Positions 43,605 to 55,340 of a stretch of 64,000 nt of DNA are shown here, piece by piece (the stretch's first letter is position 1; each line of letters opens with the position of its first letter). Made by a program: the position numbers and the translations under genes. The DNA comes from Ceratobasidium sp. AG-K. Its lineage: Eukaryota > Basidiomycota > Agaricomycetes > Cantharellales > Ceratobasidiaceae. The DNA is taken from NCBI GenBank assembly GCA_037039685.1, contig JAWNGF010000011.1, forward strand, positions 496,001 through 560,000, read 5' to 3'. The notes below the pieces were generated by a model, which was not told where the DNA came from, did no database searches, and was given only the letters and a program-made list of their open reading frames with translations.

Positions 43605-45447
43605 TTAGACAGCGCGACACAATAGCACGTCCAAAAACTTGGCGAATCCGCCCTTTTTCCTCTCGGGCTCGAGGTCCCCGTTCATCTGCTGATGCCGCAT
43701 CACCTGCTGCTCCACCGTCGGACCTTGCACCTGTATACTCGATTCGGGTCGGGACTGTCCGCCGGGCGGGGCCTGGAGACCACCGGCCAGGTTCGTGGGC
43801 TGGGATACGACGGCTGGGCGTACGGGTGCGGTGACGTGGACGAGTAACCCTGGGCAGGAGACACGGGGGCATTGGCTCCAAGCCCAGCCATACCAACACC
43901 ACCCTGGACAACCGAGGTGCGGCCAAAGTTACCGCCCGCACCCGGGGGATGGAAAGCGTCTGCGGGTGGAGCTGCACGCGGGGTCCGACCGCTGCCGGCA
44001 CCGTCCAGCGCAGTCGAGTTGCGCTCTACCGAGGCGTATGGGTGGTTAACCTGCGGCGACCCTGCGCGCTCGACGACCTGCATCACCCCGCCCGTCGTAC
44101 GGCGGGTGGGCGTAGCGCCGGGAGGTGCAATGCCGACACCAGCGGCGGTGCTGCTGAGCGGCGTCTGGGCTCCGCCTTGTATCTGGGACAACCGGTTGTT
44201 GGTACGGGCAGCCTGGGGTTGCGAAGGAGTGGCAGGAGTGGAGCCAGGCTGGGCTCGGCTGCGGTGGTGGTTGCGATGGCCACCGCCCCCTTGGCGCTGA
44301 GCAGACGAGTGCTTGTGTCCAGCCTAGAACGAAATGAGACGAGAATGCAAACTGGGTCAAGAGACATACGCTCGCTTCCCAGCCCTTGCCTCCGTTGAGG
44401 AGCATCCAGTCCAACACGCCGTCGTCGACCTCGCCGGCGTCCTTGAGCATCTTGGTAAACAACTCGCGCAAAAAGTCATAGTCGGGCGTCTCCTCGAATC
44501 CGAGCTTGCGGACATAGTTCATGTAGATGGCCGTCTCTTCGGGGAAGCCAGCACCTGTTCCCACGTTAGTCATCGTTTGGCCCCACCCAGGGACAGTACG
44601 TACAGAGCTCAGCGACCGGGGTCGTCTGCTTCTTCTCGCCAATCTTCTCGTACTTTTGCTTGTTCGTGGCAGCCTTGAGGCCCTGCCAGGGGAGGCCTCC
44701 ACGCAAAAAGTAGAGAAACACGTGTCCGAGACCCTCGAGGTCGTCTCGCCGAGATTGCTCTGCGCCAACATGAGCACGTGGTAATTAAATAGACCATGCA
44801 CATACCTCGACCGAGATGGGTGTTGATGCTCATGTAGCGGGCAGTACCCGAGAGGGACTTGCGCTCGCGGTAGGGAATGTGCTGTTTTGTCTTGGGGTCG
44901 CGCCAGAGCTTGGCCATGCCAAAGTCGATCATGTGGATGACATTGGCGGTGCGTGTCCCAGGCAGGCCAATCAGAAAGTTGTCGGGCTTGATGTCGCGGT
45001 AAATAAGGTTCTTTTCGTGGATCGTCTGCACCCGCGTAATCATCTGGCGCGCAGCCAGGCAGACCGTCTTGAGCGTAAACCGCCGGCCGCACATGTCGAA
45101 CAAATCCTCCAGGTTCGGCCCAAACAAGTCGATCACCAGTACATTGTGCAGTCCCTCGGCGCCAAAGTGGTACACCTGCGGAATGCCGGCTGCGGGACAG
45201 TTAGCGACGCGAAAATAAATAACGAAAAAAAAAACGCACGAGAGCCAGCGAGCATGCGGTACGAGCGCCACTCGTCGCGCAGCTGGGGCGCATCGCTCTT
45301 GCGGGGCTCAAACTTGATGGCGACGGTCTGGTTGTTGAGCATGTTGGTGCCTTCGAAAACAACGCCAAACGAGCCCTCGCCGATTTTCTTGCCGACCTGG
45401 TAGTATTGCCCCACCACCGCCGGGCTCTGGTTCACATTGGCCGACAT
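43605..45447 (-). CDS. Casein kinase 1 family Ser/Thr kinase
   Basis: ATG 45447 starts [21 protein letters not shown]. The glycine loop is [13 protein letters not shown] and the lysine is in TVAIKFEPR. Then come [15 protein letters not shown], catalytic [51 protein letters not shown] and a [13 protein letters not shown] segment, all CK1 hallmarks. The C-terminal extension is Gln/Pro/Gly-rich. A further intron of 65 nt (43800-43864, GTGTCT...CCCAG) would join it to a conserved-looking end, [15 protein letters not shown], stopping at 43605. Without that intron the frame ends at about 43700 in KVRRWSSR. The kinase phosphorylates acidic/primed substrates. A Cys near the end suggests lipid anchoring, as in Yck-type CK1. 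Confidence 0.92.
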
Positions 45448-45746
45448 CGTAGCTAGGTGGGGGACGGGGGGAGGAGGAGGAGTGCAAGCGTTACACCGCA
45501 CGGCTGTTTGATCCCGTCGGAACTGCTCGGCGCTTGACAGCCGCTGCCACGTGATGGACTTCTTTCAATTTGGGAAACGGGCTTCTTGTTACGTTACATC
45601 TTGCTGGAATGTGGTGGGTGTGCCTTGCATCATTTGCATCATACTGTGTCATTCGTAGCTTCAAACGACATCGGCTCTCGACTCGACACAGAGTATAAAA
45701 GTCGGAATGGAGTGCCGTCGAGGCTCACAACTCTCCAGCACTCACT
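45448..45746. promoter_or_regulatory. Divergent promoter of casein kinase 1 and dehydrogenase B
   Basis: A clear TATA box, TATAAAA at 45694-45700, lies about 47 bp before the dehydrogenase ATG at 45747. On the kinase side the region is GC-rich with no evident TATA box. Confidence 0.6.
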
Positions 45747-46943
45747 ATGACTGACCACCTTAAAGCTCAAAACCTCTACGACGTCAAGGGCCGCGTCGCC
45801 CTTGTTTCTGGCGGTGGTACCGGCATGTATGCTGCTTCACTCCAGTCCCAAAGCTTCCACACTAACTCCATTCATAGTGGCAAAATGATTGCCAGTGCCC
45901 TCGCTACCAATGGCGCCAAAGTCTACATTGGCAGCCGCAGGGGAGAAAAGGTCGAGAGCACCGCCGAAACCCTTTCCAGTCAGACCGGCGGAAAGGTGGT
46001 CTCGTACGTCACCTCGATCCATATCTCCTAATAAAAAATAATAATTGTCGTGGCCAGCATCGAACTCGATGTGACCGACAAGCAGAGCATCAAAAACGCC
46101 GTAAAGACCATCTCGGACAACGACGGCAAACTCGACATTCTCATCAACAAGTAAGTCCCTCAAACTTGACCTTCAGTCATATTCATCTCTTCTAGCGCGG
46201 CAATCACCGGTCCCGTCTCATCCTTCTTCAACGACGACTCGGCAGCGGAGAACAAGAACCCGGAAACACTCGGCAACGCCCTATTCGACAACGAGAGCTT
46301 TGAAGAATGGGGAGGTCTATACGGCAATAACGTTGCTTCGATCTTCTTCATGACTACCGCGTTCATGGGATTGTTGAACAAGGCCTCGGAAGCGCGCGGG
46401 GCGTGGAGCGCGTCGGTGATTAACATTAGCAGTATTTCCGGCAAGTTGAAGATTTCCCAGAACAAGGTACGTCGCGGTTGGGCCGATCTTAGAATATAGA
46501 TTGAACTAGTTGGTAGTTTGCGTACAACTCTGTCAAGGCTTCCAATATCCATCTCACAAGGATGTTTGCGACCGAGTTTGCGCTCAAGGGCATCAAGGTT
46601 CGCGTCAACTCGATTGCGCCAGGTACGCCACCGCTCTACCCATGACACCAACTAAACAAAATTACAGGTGTCTACCCGAGTGAAATGACTGGTGCCGAAA
46701 ATGAGACTCTCGGCGGCGAAAAGTCGAGTGCAATAGGACAGGGTCTCAAGGGTATTCCATTCGAGCGCGGCGGAACGTAAGTCTCATTTGTCTTTCCGCG
46801 GCCGCTTACTGACTTGAATTCAAAGCGACACCGACGTTGGCGGTCTTGCGGTATTCCTCTCGTCGCCCGCTTCGTACTATATTCACGGACAAGTGATCGA
46901 CATCGATGGTGGATTCCTTGCCGTTCACCCTGCGACTGTGTAA
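45747..46943 (+). CDS. Short-chain dehydrogenase/reductase, paralogue B
   Basis: Exons in the same order as paralogue A. It starts [20 protein letters not shown] followed by SGGGTGM-GKM, where the nucleotide loop has Ser in place of the usual Thr. Then [47 protein letters not shown] (Ser), AYNSVKAS (Tyr, Lys), [17 protein letters not shown] and [13 protein letters not shown], stopping at TAA 46941-46943. Length is about 305 residues. The donors seen are canonical GT. It is an NAD(P)-dependent oxidoreductase, cytosolic by lack of targeting signals; the substrate is not known. Its promoter has a strong TATA box, suggesting regulated expression. Confidence 0.92.
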
Positions 46944-47402
46944 GCTGGGAAGCTAGGCCGGTTATTAGATGTATTCATGTGAAGCTACAAAAAAATGTAT
47001 TGATAATTCAACTTGACTGCGACAGTGCGTATCTAAATCGGTCGGCTATCGTCGCGAGGGTACCCGCTTGCGATGCATGGAGCACGCTATCCACGGCTCC
47101 ATCATAATGACGCGCATACACTCGACATTCCTTCTATCCTACCCGTGAAATTCGACCTAAACTCGATGGATGATGCTAGAACGTAATGCTCGTTCGAGCC
47201 GACAAGCCGCTTGATCTAACTACATCGGTGCGACACGGTGATCGATATTCGGGCAATTCACATTCATTTCAGGCCAGTTCCAGACTCGATAAGGTTCTCG
47301 TGAATCAACACGTAATGCTTCTCGTGACGCATCCACCTTACTCCATGACATCATCGCTATTTATAATGGACCGGGCTTGTCTCATTCCACTGTAGCCTCG
47401 AA
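46944..47402. other. Spacer between dehydrogenases B and C
   Basis: Tandem-gene spacer. An A/T-rich box (TTTATAAT, about 47360-47367) lies about 36-42 bp before the ATG of paralogue C. No other gene seen. Confidence 0.5.
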
Positions 47403-48694
47403 ATGAATCACCTCCTTGCCAAGTCTGTTTACGATGTCGCTGGGCGTGTCGCGCTCGTAACGGGTGGTGGAACTGGAATGTGAGCTCTATCTTGAAAGTT
47501 GGGTTGATATTGACCGGGACGCATTTGAGGTAGCGGTCTTATGATTTCTCGCGCACTTGCCGCTAATGGTGCCAAGGTATATGTCGGGAGTCGAAGGAAC
47601 GAGGTTATTGAGGGCACCGCAGAAGAACACGGTCCTAAGGCAGAGGGCCACCTCATCCCGTGAGCACTTCTAATTTACACACGACTAATACAAGTTGGCT
47701 GACCTGGTCCAGCCTCGAGCTCGACGTAACTGACAAGAAGAGCATCAAAGCTGCTGTTCAAACTATCCAAAAAAATGATGGAAAGTTAGATTTACTATTC
47801 AACAAGTGGGTTAGCTGGCGTAATCTCATCCTACCCCGGTTTCATCTCAACCATTGCTCCAGCGCTGGTCAAAGTGGCCCAAAGTCACCGTTTTTCACCG
47901 ACGAATCTGCACCAGAGAACAAGGACCCGCATACGCTTGGTAATTCGATGTTTGATGCTGAGGATTTCGAAGGTCGGGCCACACGACCCAGCTCTAATTA
48001 TAAGCTGATTCAATATCTACAGAGTGGAAGGACCTTTATACGATCAACACTGCGTCCATCTTTTTCGTTTCGACCGCGTTCCTTGGACTTTTGCATAAGG
48101 CATCGGAGGAGCGTGGTCACTGGAGCGCTGGAATTATCAACACGAGCAGTATTTCTGGGCAGATGAAACGATCTCAGAACCACGTACGTACTCCATGTTC
48201 TCACCCAGCCTTTTCTACGCTGCGGTGGCCTTACTGACCACGGGCCAATAACAGTTCGCATACAACTCGGCGAAAGCCGCAACGATACACCTGACGAAAA
48301 TGTTTTCAACCGAGCTTGCCCTAAAAGGCATTCCGGTTCGAGTCAACTCAATATCTCCAGGTTTGCTATGCCTATTTACCGCCTTTTCTGCACTTATACA
48401 AGCTCAGGAATGTTCCCGAGTGAGATGACCGACCACCAAGGGAAGCACCTGAGTGCTGAAAAGACGGATTCCATTGGTAAAGGCGTCACGGGGGTCCCGA
48501 TGAGACGCGGTGGAACGTAAGTCTCCCTTGGCATCCTACTCGCATGAGGTATATTTATGCATGCCCTTGCTACTAGAGAGACCGATATTGCCGGCGCGGC
48601 TCTTTTCTTAGCCTCACCGGCGTCTTACTATGTTACTGGTCAGACTTTGACTGTAGATGGTGGATACATTGCTACCAATCCTGCGACGGTGTAG
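47403..48694 (+). CDS. Short-chain dehydrogenase/reductase, paralogue C
   Basis: ATG 47403 starts [20 protein letters not shown] followed by [14 protein letters not shown]. It continues [30 protein letters not shown], then [11 protein letters not shown] after an intron. INTSSISG carries Ser and AYNSAKAA carries Tyr and Lys. Then [17 protein letters not shown] and [14 protein letters not shown], stopping at TAG 48692-48694. Same exon layout as A and B, with about 300 residues and all catalytic residues present. Each paralogue is diverged enough to have its own substrate. Tandem with B at a 459-bp spacing. Confidence 0.9.
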
Positions 48695-49381
48695 GCCGCC
48701 AATTGTATTTCAACCCCGATAACGCCATTGAAATAGTACTAGAATGGACTATTCCTTCCGCGTGCAAGTGTCAGCCATAACTGACGACAAATCTGGAAAC
48801 AAATAAAGGCGAATCCGGCGGCACCTTGGGGGAAAAACTGAGTCACGCAAACTGAGCATGGATGTGTTGGTATATAACGACTAGGTTCGACACCTCGAAA
48901 GAACGGGGTATGCCGCGCTTTACAGCGGAAGGCGCGCAAACGCAGAACATAACGAGAATATATTGACCAGGTCGACGTGGCTCCCACACCCAGAACAAGT
49001 GTGATAAATGGAGTACGATCACATACCACATGCCACTACGACATGAGAATCGATCATCAACGGTCCCTGGAGTGTATAAAAGACAAGAACTATGACATGG
49101 CGGCCCATCTCCAACATCTCCTCAATGAAGCTATTGTAGAGACAGAAAGTCATTTGAAGCGGGATGCTGTGTAGCTCTGGGAGTGGGGGAGGAGGGCCAA
49201 GATTGGATTTAGCAATATTTTGAGAGTTGTCTCAGCAGCATTGGATGTTGGATTTGCTTCCCGCTTGCCTGACGAGGTTTTAAAGGCATCGTAATACCAC
49301 AAGTGCGCCAATGTCGTTGGCGATTGGGATGAGGTAACTGCGCATCAGGGATGAGACGAATTAATGACCAGGCGCGGTCGA
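48695..49381. other. Intergenic region left of the DUF6589/helicase element
   Basis: No confident gene. Ends at the outer limit of the left inverted repeat. Confidence 0.5.
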
Positions 49382-49530
49382 GGTTGAGGCTAATTCCTTG
49401 CCTAGAACGTAAGCTCCTTCCAAATGCGGCGGCCTTATGTCATCAGCGGTTGGTCGGCCGCCACGGAGCTTAGTGGAATTGTCCTAGTGAGTACAGGGGG
49501 GTCGGGAACTCACCGTCACACTTGTAAATA
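49382..49530 (+). repeat. Left inverted repeat of the DUF6589/helicase element
   Basis: Matches the reverse complement of 55341-55489. It is strongest over 49461-49529 (about 80 percent by eye, with over 20 consecutive matches around 49480-49500) and weaker towards 49382. Confidence 0.8.
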
Positions 49531-49660
49531 CGTATCGTCGCAATAGTAAATCTTTTTCCCCTTGTCGATTTACTTCGGTCCGCACTTGAGGATAAATGAA
49601 AATGTCGAAGTACGTGGCCAGAAGGGGAGGCTAAATTCCCACAGGAAATTAAAGCCGATG

Positions 49661-52584
49661 CCTAACGCCGACAGCGATTGCCCGCATCAATCCCCCCGTT
49701 GCTCCTCAGCCCGCCACAAGACCACTAACTATATGCTAGGACAAACTCGTTCTAAGACCTCTTCTCTTCGACGCGCGCAATCCGCTCCTCGAAATTCGCA
49801 TTTCCGGGCGAGATCTTCGTCGCCGTCGCCCGAATCGCCACCTCCCGCGCTCTCTCCGGAAGAAACGGTCCGCGACAGCTGCGAGCGTGCACTCGAGTTG
49901 CTGGAGACACTAGGGACGACGTTTGGAGACTGTTTGGTGGCAATCTGCTATGGGGACTCGGCCTTACGGGGTTCCAATCGGGCGATGCGAGCGCGAGCCA
50001 GCATCTACGAGACCGACAACCTTCGAGCTTTCCTCAACAACGCCTATCGACCGTCGTGACCTCCGAGCGGCCACGGAAAACGCCCAGTAGCGGGCTCAAA
50101 GGCAATCCAGCGATTCGCTTCCGCAACCGTCCAGGAAACCTTCAAGAACGAGCTCAGCAAGTTTTCCGAGGGGTAAACTATTGACCAGAGCCAGTTAGCT
50201 AACACAGACTATATGGCGACGATTACATCGACATCCCTGCACGACCAGATCAAGATGACCTGCCCCGAGCTCTACGACATGCTGAGCGGACTGACGGGAA
50301 GCGCGATGGACGAGGATGACGAGGAGGAGGATGAAGACGAGGACGTGGATGAGGCACTAATTACTTATAAGAAACCAAAGAAAAAGCATCCGCATTTTGT
50401 ATGTAGCAGACACTTGAGCCAGTGCGATAGTTAATCGACAGTTAGAACATTGTTTTCCAAGTCACATCCATGGCATTTCGCTTAAATCGTCAGCGAAATG
50501 TTTTACAAAAGTATCTATCGGTCTATGTACAGGCCAAACACACCAACAAGGACATTGTCGACCTCCTTCAGCAGGCTGGAATCACGATGAGCTACTCGTG
50601 GATGCGCCGGACAATATCGAATCTTTCTGTCGACATTCGTAACCAGGCACGCCTCGCTGTACGAGAAAAACCCTATGGTGCTTCACACGATAACATCCGG
50701 GTTACTTATCCCGTAGCGTCTCAGCATGGCGACAACCAGTCGGTTTCAGACAACGGGACGGCAACAACAGTCTACATTTATCCTGACTTGGCCCGAGCAC
50801 TGATGAACCCCGATGATTTTCAGCCGTTTAATCGAACACTCAAGGCACAGCGAATTGCCGGAACAGCCTCACGCCTTGCCTGGAGCGATTTGTTGAATCC
50901 GGTGCACAAGAAGTACAATCGGATCAGCTCCATTCACGACGTCCTCGACCTTTTCCGCATGATCCCCGAGCTTTCATTGTCCGACATATGGAAGTCGGAC
51001 AAGCTTAAACGTCCAACTGGTCCCCAACAACTCCCTCACGGCCCAGAGCATCGGTTGCGTCAATATATGCTCCCGACAACTAACATTGATGAATCTAGCT
51101 ACTCGGGCAACTCGCAGGTTATTCCTTTCGCCCTAAAGTACTTGGGGCTCAACACCGAACCCGAGCGTTCACGCTTGGCACTGGAGCGACTCGTCATCTG
51201 GGTTGGTGATCAAATGACCGCCCAGCATTGCCGACAAGTTAAATCATATCGGCAGGAGAGCATTAATAGTATAAATCACTGTGACCCATTCCTTTTCATC
51301 TATGGAGGCTTTCACGCTCAGATGACACTCGGGCATTCGATTCTTGAAGCATTCCGAGGCGCTAACACAGGGCCAACCTTTGGCGGCAATATTATTCTAC
51401 TCTCACGCACTGGTTTACAAAAAGTCGCCGGCAAGAAGCGCCTGGATTTCCACACTGTTGATGAATTCTTGCTGCACAAAGCCGAGGCTCACTTTCGAGG
51501 ATTGTTTATGCATCTGACTGGCTGCAAAACTGGCGACGACATCAGCGCTTGGATAAAGGGTCATACAGCTAATGATGTCTATCAACTTGCTTCCGATGCT
51601 CTCTGCGGCCATGCTTCATCTGGGGCTCTCGAACTCGAAAAGTCCGATGACGAAATGCGACAGGTAATTATTCAGCGTCAGCGGGACCTATTGCTATATT
51701 ATTCAGTCCGACATGCATACAAGCATGGCGATATTGATCGTATCGAGGCGCTCCTACCGGAGCTGCTATTTTACTTCATTGGTGCAGGCAACAGCAACTA
51801 TGCCAAGGAAGTATTTGAGTTGCTACAACTCCTGATACACGAAACAACGCCAGCTGTCTGGTAAGTGAAAATACCTTTGGTGATTTGGACTATCCTGATG
51901 CATACATCCAAGCAATGTCATCTTGAAGCATGGGCTTGTTGTGAATAAGCTTGGGCATGCTGACAGTTTTTACCCAGTGGACCAGCGCCAGGAGTTCAAT
52001 AATGGTGGCATTCGGGTAAGTAACTTATTGCAGCAATTGTACATACAGAATTGAAGATTTACATGCTAGGATTATGGGTCGCCACCACAGAATGCGTCTT
52101 GGCAACGGTACGGCAAGATCTCAGGCGTTATTCCATTCTTTATGGATGTGGTTGAGCACGTCGAAGGCAATGTAAGAACTGCATATATGCTAGTTACCAT
52201 GCCATTATTGATTGTTCCTAGATTACTGGTATTTGCCACTCACGGATTCACAAGAACCCAAAGCGCAAGAAGGATGTTCAGGCACTGATTGCAGCACATA
52301 CAAAGCATCAATTACATGAAGTGGTCCCTGGTTGAGTGGTCCCAAGGTCCGACAAGCCCAAGGATGCACGCAAGTTTGGTGTCCAAGCTGTTCGCGATTG
52401 TGGTGCATTTGAAAAATACCACAACAAACGCGAAATATATTTCAAGGCAACAACAAACAGGCCAATGTATGAGGATATTGAATCTCCACCCCCATCTCCA
52501 ACCATTCCGCCAACCCATACATCCCGACCTCCTACTCCTGTTTCTTTTGCCCCCGTTTCTTCTTCTCACTCGGGCCTGGATTGA
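49661..52584 (+). pseudogene. DUF6589-type protein with three in-frame stops
   Basis: The clearest exon (50446-51866) gives FRLNRQRNVLQKYLSVYVQA then LVIWVGDQMTAQHCRQVKSY, FIYGGFHAQMTLGHSILEAF, LLSRTGLQKVAGK, FHTVDEFLLHKAEAHFRGLF and LLPELLFYFIGAGNSNYAKE. The GDQ-T...GGFH...GLQK pattern is that of the fungal DUF6589 family, from memory. Upstream coding starts perhaps at 49661 and is acidic before an intron at 50399-50445. Downstream exons follow introns near 51865, 52015 and 52170. Stops interrupt the frame at 50057 (TGA), 50174 (TAA) and 52333 (TGA), yet coding-like sequence continues in the same frame each time. The start is uncertain. Family function is unproven; an RNase-H-like transposase role is inference. 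Confidence 0.7.
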
Positions 52585-55072
52585 ACACCATCCATGTGTA
52601 GTTAGTTGTTGTGCTTGGTCGGCTCGGCGTTTGGTCCTTGGGAGGGGGAAGGGGCATTGACGATGAAGTAGGCGTTGCGTTTGGTGTGATAGGAATAAAT
52701 GTATTGTTAAACTGAGTTGACATGCATGAAGATGATGCAGTTGGCTGTGCTTCTATTGCCCATGGGATTGGGGGAGGTAAACCAGCTGTCGGCGTCGTCG
52801 GGGAAGGCAGGCCAGCGGCAACAGACACAAGCATACAACCAACAGGTCGTGCGCGCATGGGCTGATCAGGTGTCTGGACCAAAAACATATTGAGAGAGCT
52901 TCCAGATGGAAGCACAAAAGAACTCCCTGCAGGGACTGAAGAAGATCCCGCATGATTGACAGGGTGCAACTGCGTCAGCAAGTCTGACTGGATGATCCTC
53001 CTGGCTAGCCTTTGCATTTCCTGTGCTTGGCTTTCTGCTTGCTTTTCTCGAGTGGTCGCTTCAGCTTGAACCTGCTGTTCCTCCTGTGCACGCTGGGTCT
53101 CCTCGGCTTTGACTCGGGCCCTTTCCACTGCTTCAGCAATTCTTTCATCCTCGACACGCTGTAGCTCTGCTAAAAGCGACACAACCTCTAAGCGCCAGTC
53201 ATGCAAGCCCGGCCACTTGATCTCGGGCTTGTCGAAATCACTCAGACTGTCAATTCCCCGGCCCTTGGCGATCCGATCGAGCTCTTTCTGGGTCATGATG
53301 CTGTCCAGGTCGATGTCATACTCCTTGAGTGTCGCCCGGAGCTTTTGCTCTCGCCAAGCTGTCAGCCCTTCGACAAATCGTTTCCTCTCGGCTCCTACCC
53401 GCCCTCTGGCCTGAGCGACAGGTACCTTGTGCTTGAGCTCGTGGTATTCAACATCTTCAACTCGCTCCCGCTGCTGGCTGCTGGCTTCCTGGCGCTGGTC
53501 TTGGTATCTATCTGGCTCGGCCTCCGTACGGCGCTTAAGGCAGTTCTCGCAGCCTTCAACCTCGTAACACGACTCGTGTGCGGGGTTTTGGAATACGTCA
53601 TCAATAACCTTGGTGAGACATCCACCCAAGTATCCAGTAGCAATGTAGAGGGCCATTTCGATTGACAATCCCCGCTTCTTCTGGCCAACGGGCTCTGATT
53701 CCTCTGGCACGCTTGGTTCCACTGCGATTGTCTCGTCTTCGGCATCCTCCTCGACTTTCATCGCTAATAACACCAGGTCGACCTCAATTCCTGCTTCCTT
53801 GCACATGGCTGCCGCTTTCTGGACCATACGCCTGGTAACCATAAGGATGCAGATGCAGACCAGGAAGAAAGCACGCGCTCCACAGCCGGCGCGCTGTAAC
53901 CACGTCTCCAACAACGACGGCGGCAGGAATCCGATTACCTGCATGACTCCAGAAAAGTCGGCACCCTATATGCGATGTAATATAGCAGATATGTCCAATA
54001 TACTTTCGTTTTTCACTCACCATTGTCATAGCCTCCGTGCAAATCATGATCCGGCATTTTCTCTGCTTAAAGCGACGCTCCATGCGCTGCTTGCTGACAT
54101 TGTCTATGAGCGAATGATAGATTGTAATGAGATTGCTGGCTTCCTCGCCAGATAACCCGTAATGCTCCCTCAACTCGTGAGCGATTGCATGTGCGGCATC
54201 GTAACTTTCGACAAAGATGAGTGCTTGCGGCATATCCATAAAGTTTGGTGCGTGAGGGGTGAAGAAACGCCGTATTTCCGAGTAAGATTGTTGACCACCT
54301 TGCATAACGTGTAAGCCATAGCGAAGATTGCGTCGCCAATTGCCGATATTGATAGAAAAATGGTTGCGGTTGATGTGGAGTGAACGAATAACACCCTGTC
54401 GAAGTTTTGGGGTCAAAGTCGCCGTTGCAGCACACATAGGCGAATTTTTGGGATCCGGCATGAACACTCGCATGTCGCCAATTCGCTCATACTCCTTGCG
54501 AAAGCCGGACGCGCCCCACGTCGAAATGCAGTGCGCCTCGTCGACAATCGTGGCGTGCTTCTTGTGAGCGAGCTCAGGCGATGTAATGACCAAACGCAAC
54601 TTATTTGCATCTTTATAGGCTTCTGGAGATGATATAACAACCTTGTACTTTCCCGCTTTGATTTCCTTTGCACCCCAGTAAGTTTTTGCGAATGTATGCG
54701 CTGTAAACGTACTGCGATCAATTCCGGTGTGCATGTCGAAGCATTCACGGCCACGGCAGGGAATCCGGCGTTGGTGTATACCCTGGCCATCTGGTTCTCT
54801 ATCACGTTGAGCGGGGAAACGATCCAGGTAATGGCGTCCTCGCAGAGAACGTGAATAATGATGAAGGCAACCGACTTGCCCGACCCAGTACCCGCCACGC
54901 AGATAACGTCCTGACCCGCGTCGACGGCCAAGCCAAAGTCCACTTGGAAACGGCGTGGAACTATCCCCATACGCCGGTAAGTCTCGAGTCCAACCCAATC
55001 CACACGAGTGAGAGGACGGTTTCGTGCGACCCTGTCGATCTCCTCGGGCGTCGAGCCGAAAACGAACTCCAT
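52532..55072 (-). CDS. RecQ-like SF2 DNA helicase of the putative transposon
   Basis: Three exons: 55072-54713, 54665-54021 and 53965-52532. They total 2,439 nt, 812 residues, with consistent phases and introns of 47 and 55 nt. Motifs in order: Walker A AGTGSGKS, motif Ia IVSPLNVIENQ, DEAH box IVDEAHCISTWG, motif III AATATL, QALIFVESYDAAHAIAHELR, motif V MICTEAMTMGADF and motif VI WLQRAGCGAR. A C-x-C zinc-type segment (CYEVEGCENC) and a long coiled-coil follow, then a Pro/Ser/Thr-rich tail ending KKRGQKKQE. Motif VI has Cys where RecQ enzymes usually have Arg, which could impair ATPase coupling. The 3' end overlaps the convergent DUF6589 gene by 53 bp. Confidence 0.87.
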
Positions 55073-55340
55073 GGCGCGATTCGAGGGCTAATTTTTTTTC
55101 TGTAGCCTTCCACCATCCCCAAGCCCCTTCCCACCAACTTTCAGATGACTAGCTCAATATTTCGAGGAATGACACGGCGACGCAGGTGGGGAAAGAGACA
55201 GAGGTACGTATTTGAAATTACCGTTGTCCTAGGCTCACGCTCGACTCTCCCGCTCTAGATACAGGTCGAGTTTCTTCGTTCTTTTTGCGCGATCCAGTGT
55301 ATATAGTAGATTCAACTAGTTTTTATTATCACTCCGTATT

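Noticed and set aside
44816..45403. Plus-strand open frame of 195 codons
   Set aside because: Antisense to the casein kinase 1 catalytic domain; no motif of its own.
50173..50207. Possible 35-nt intron removing the TAA at 50174
   Set aside because: It would be unusually short and shifts the frame, whereas reading through the TAA gives continuous coding-like sequence.
54666..54712. Apparent frameshift in the helicase gene
   Set aside because: A 47-nt intron (GTACGT...CAAAG) with a CTTAC branch-like motif joins TPELIA to EIKAGKYK in frame, so no lesion is needed.
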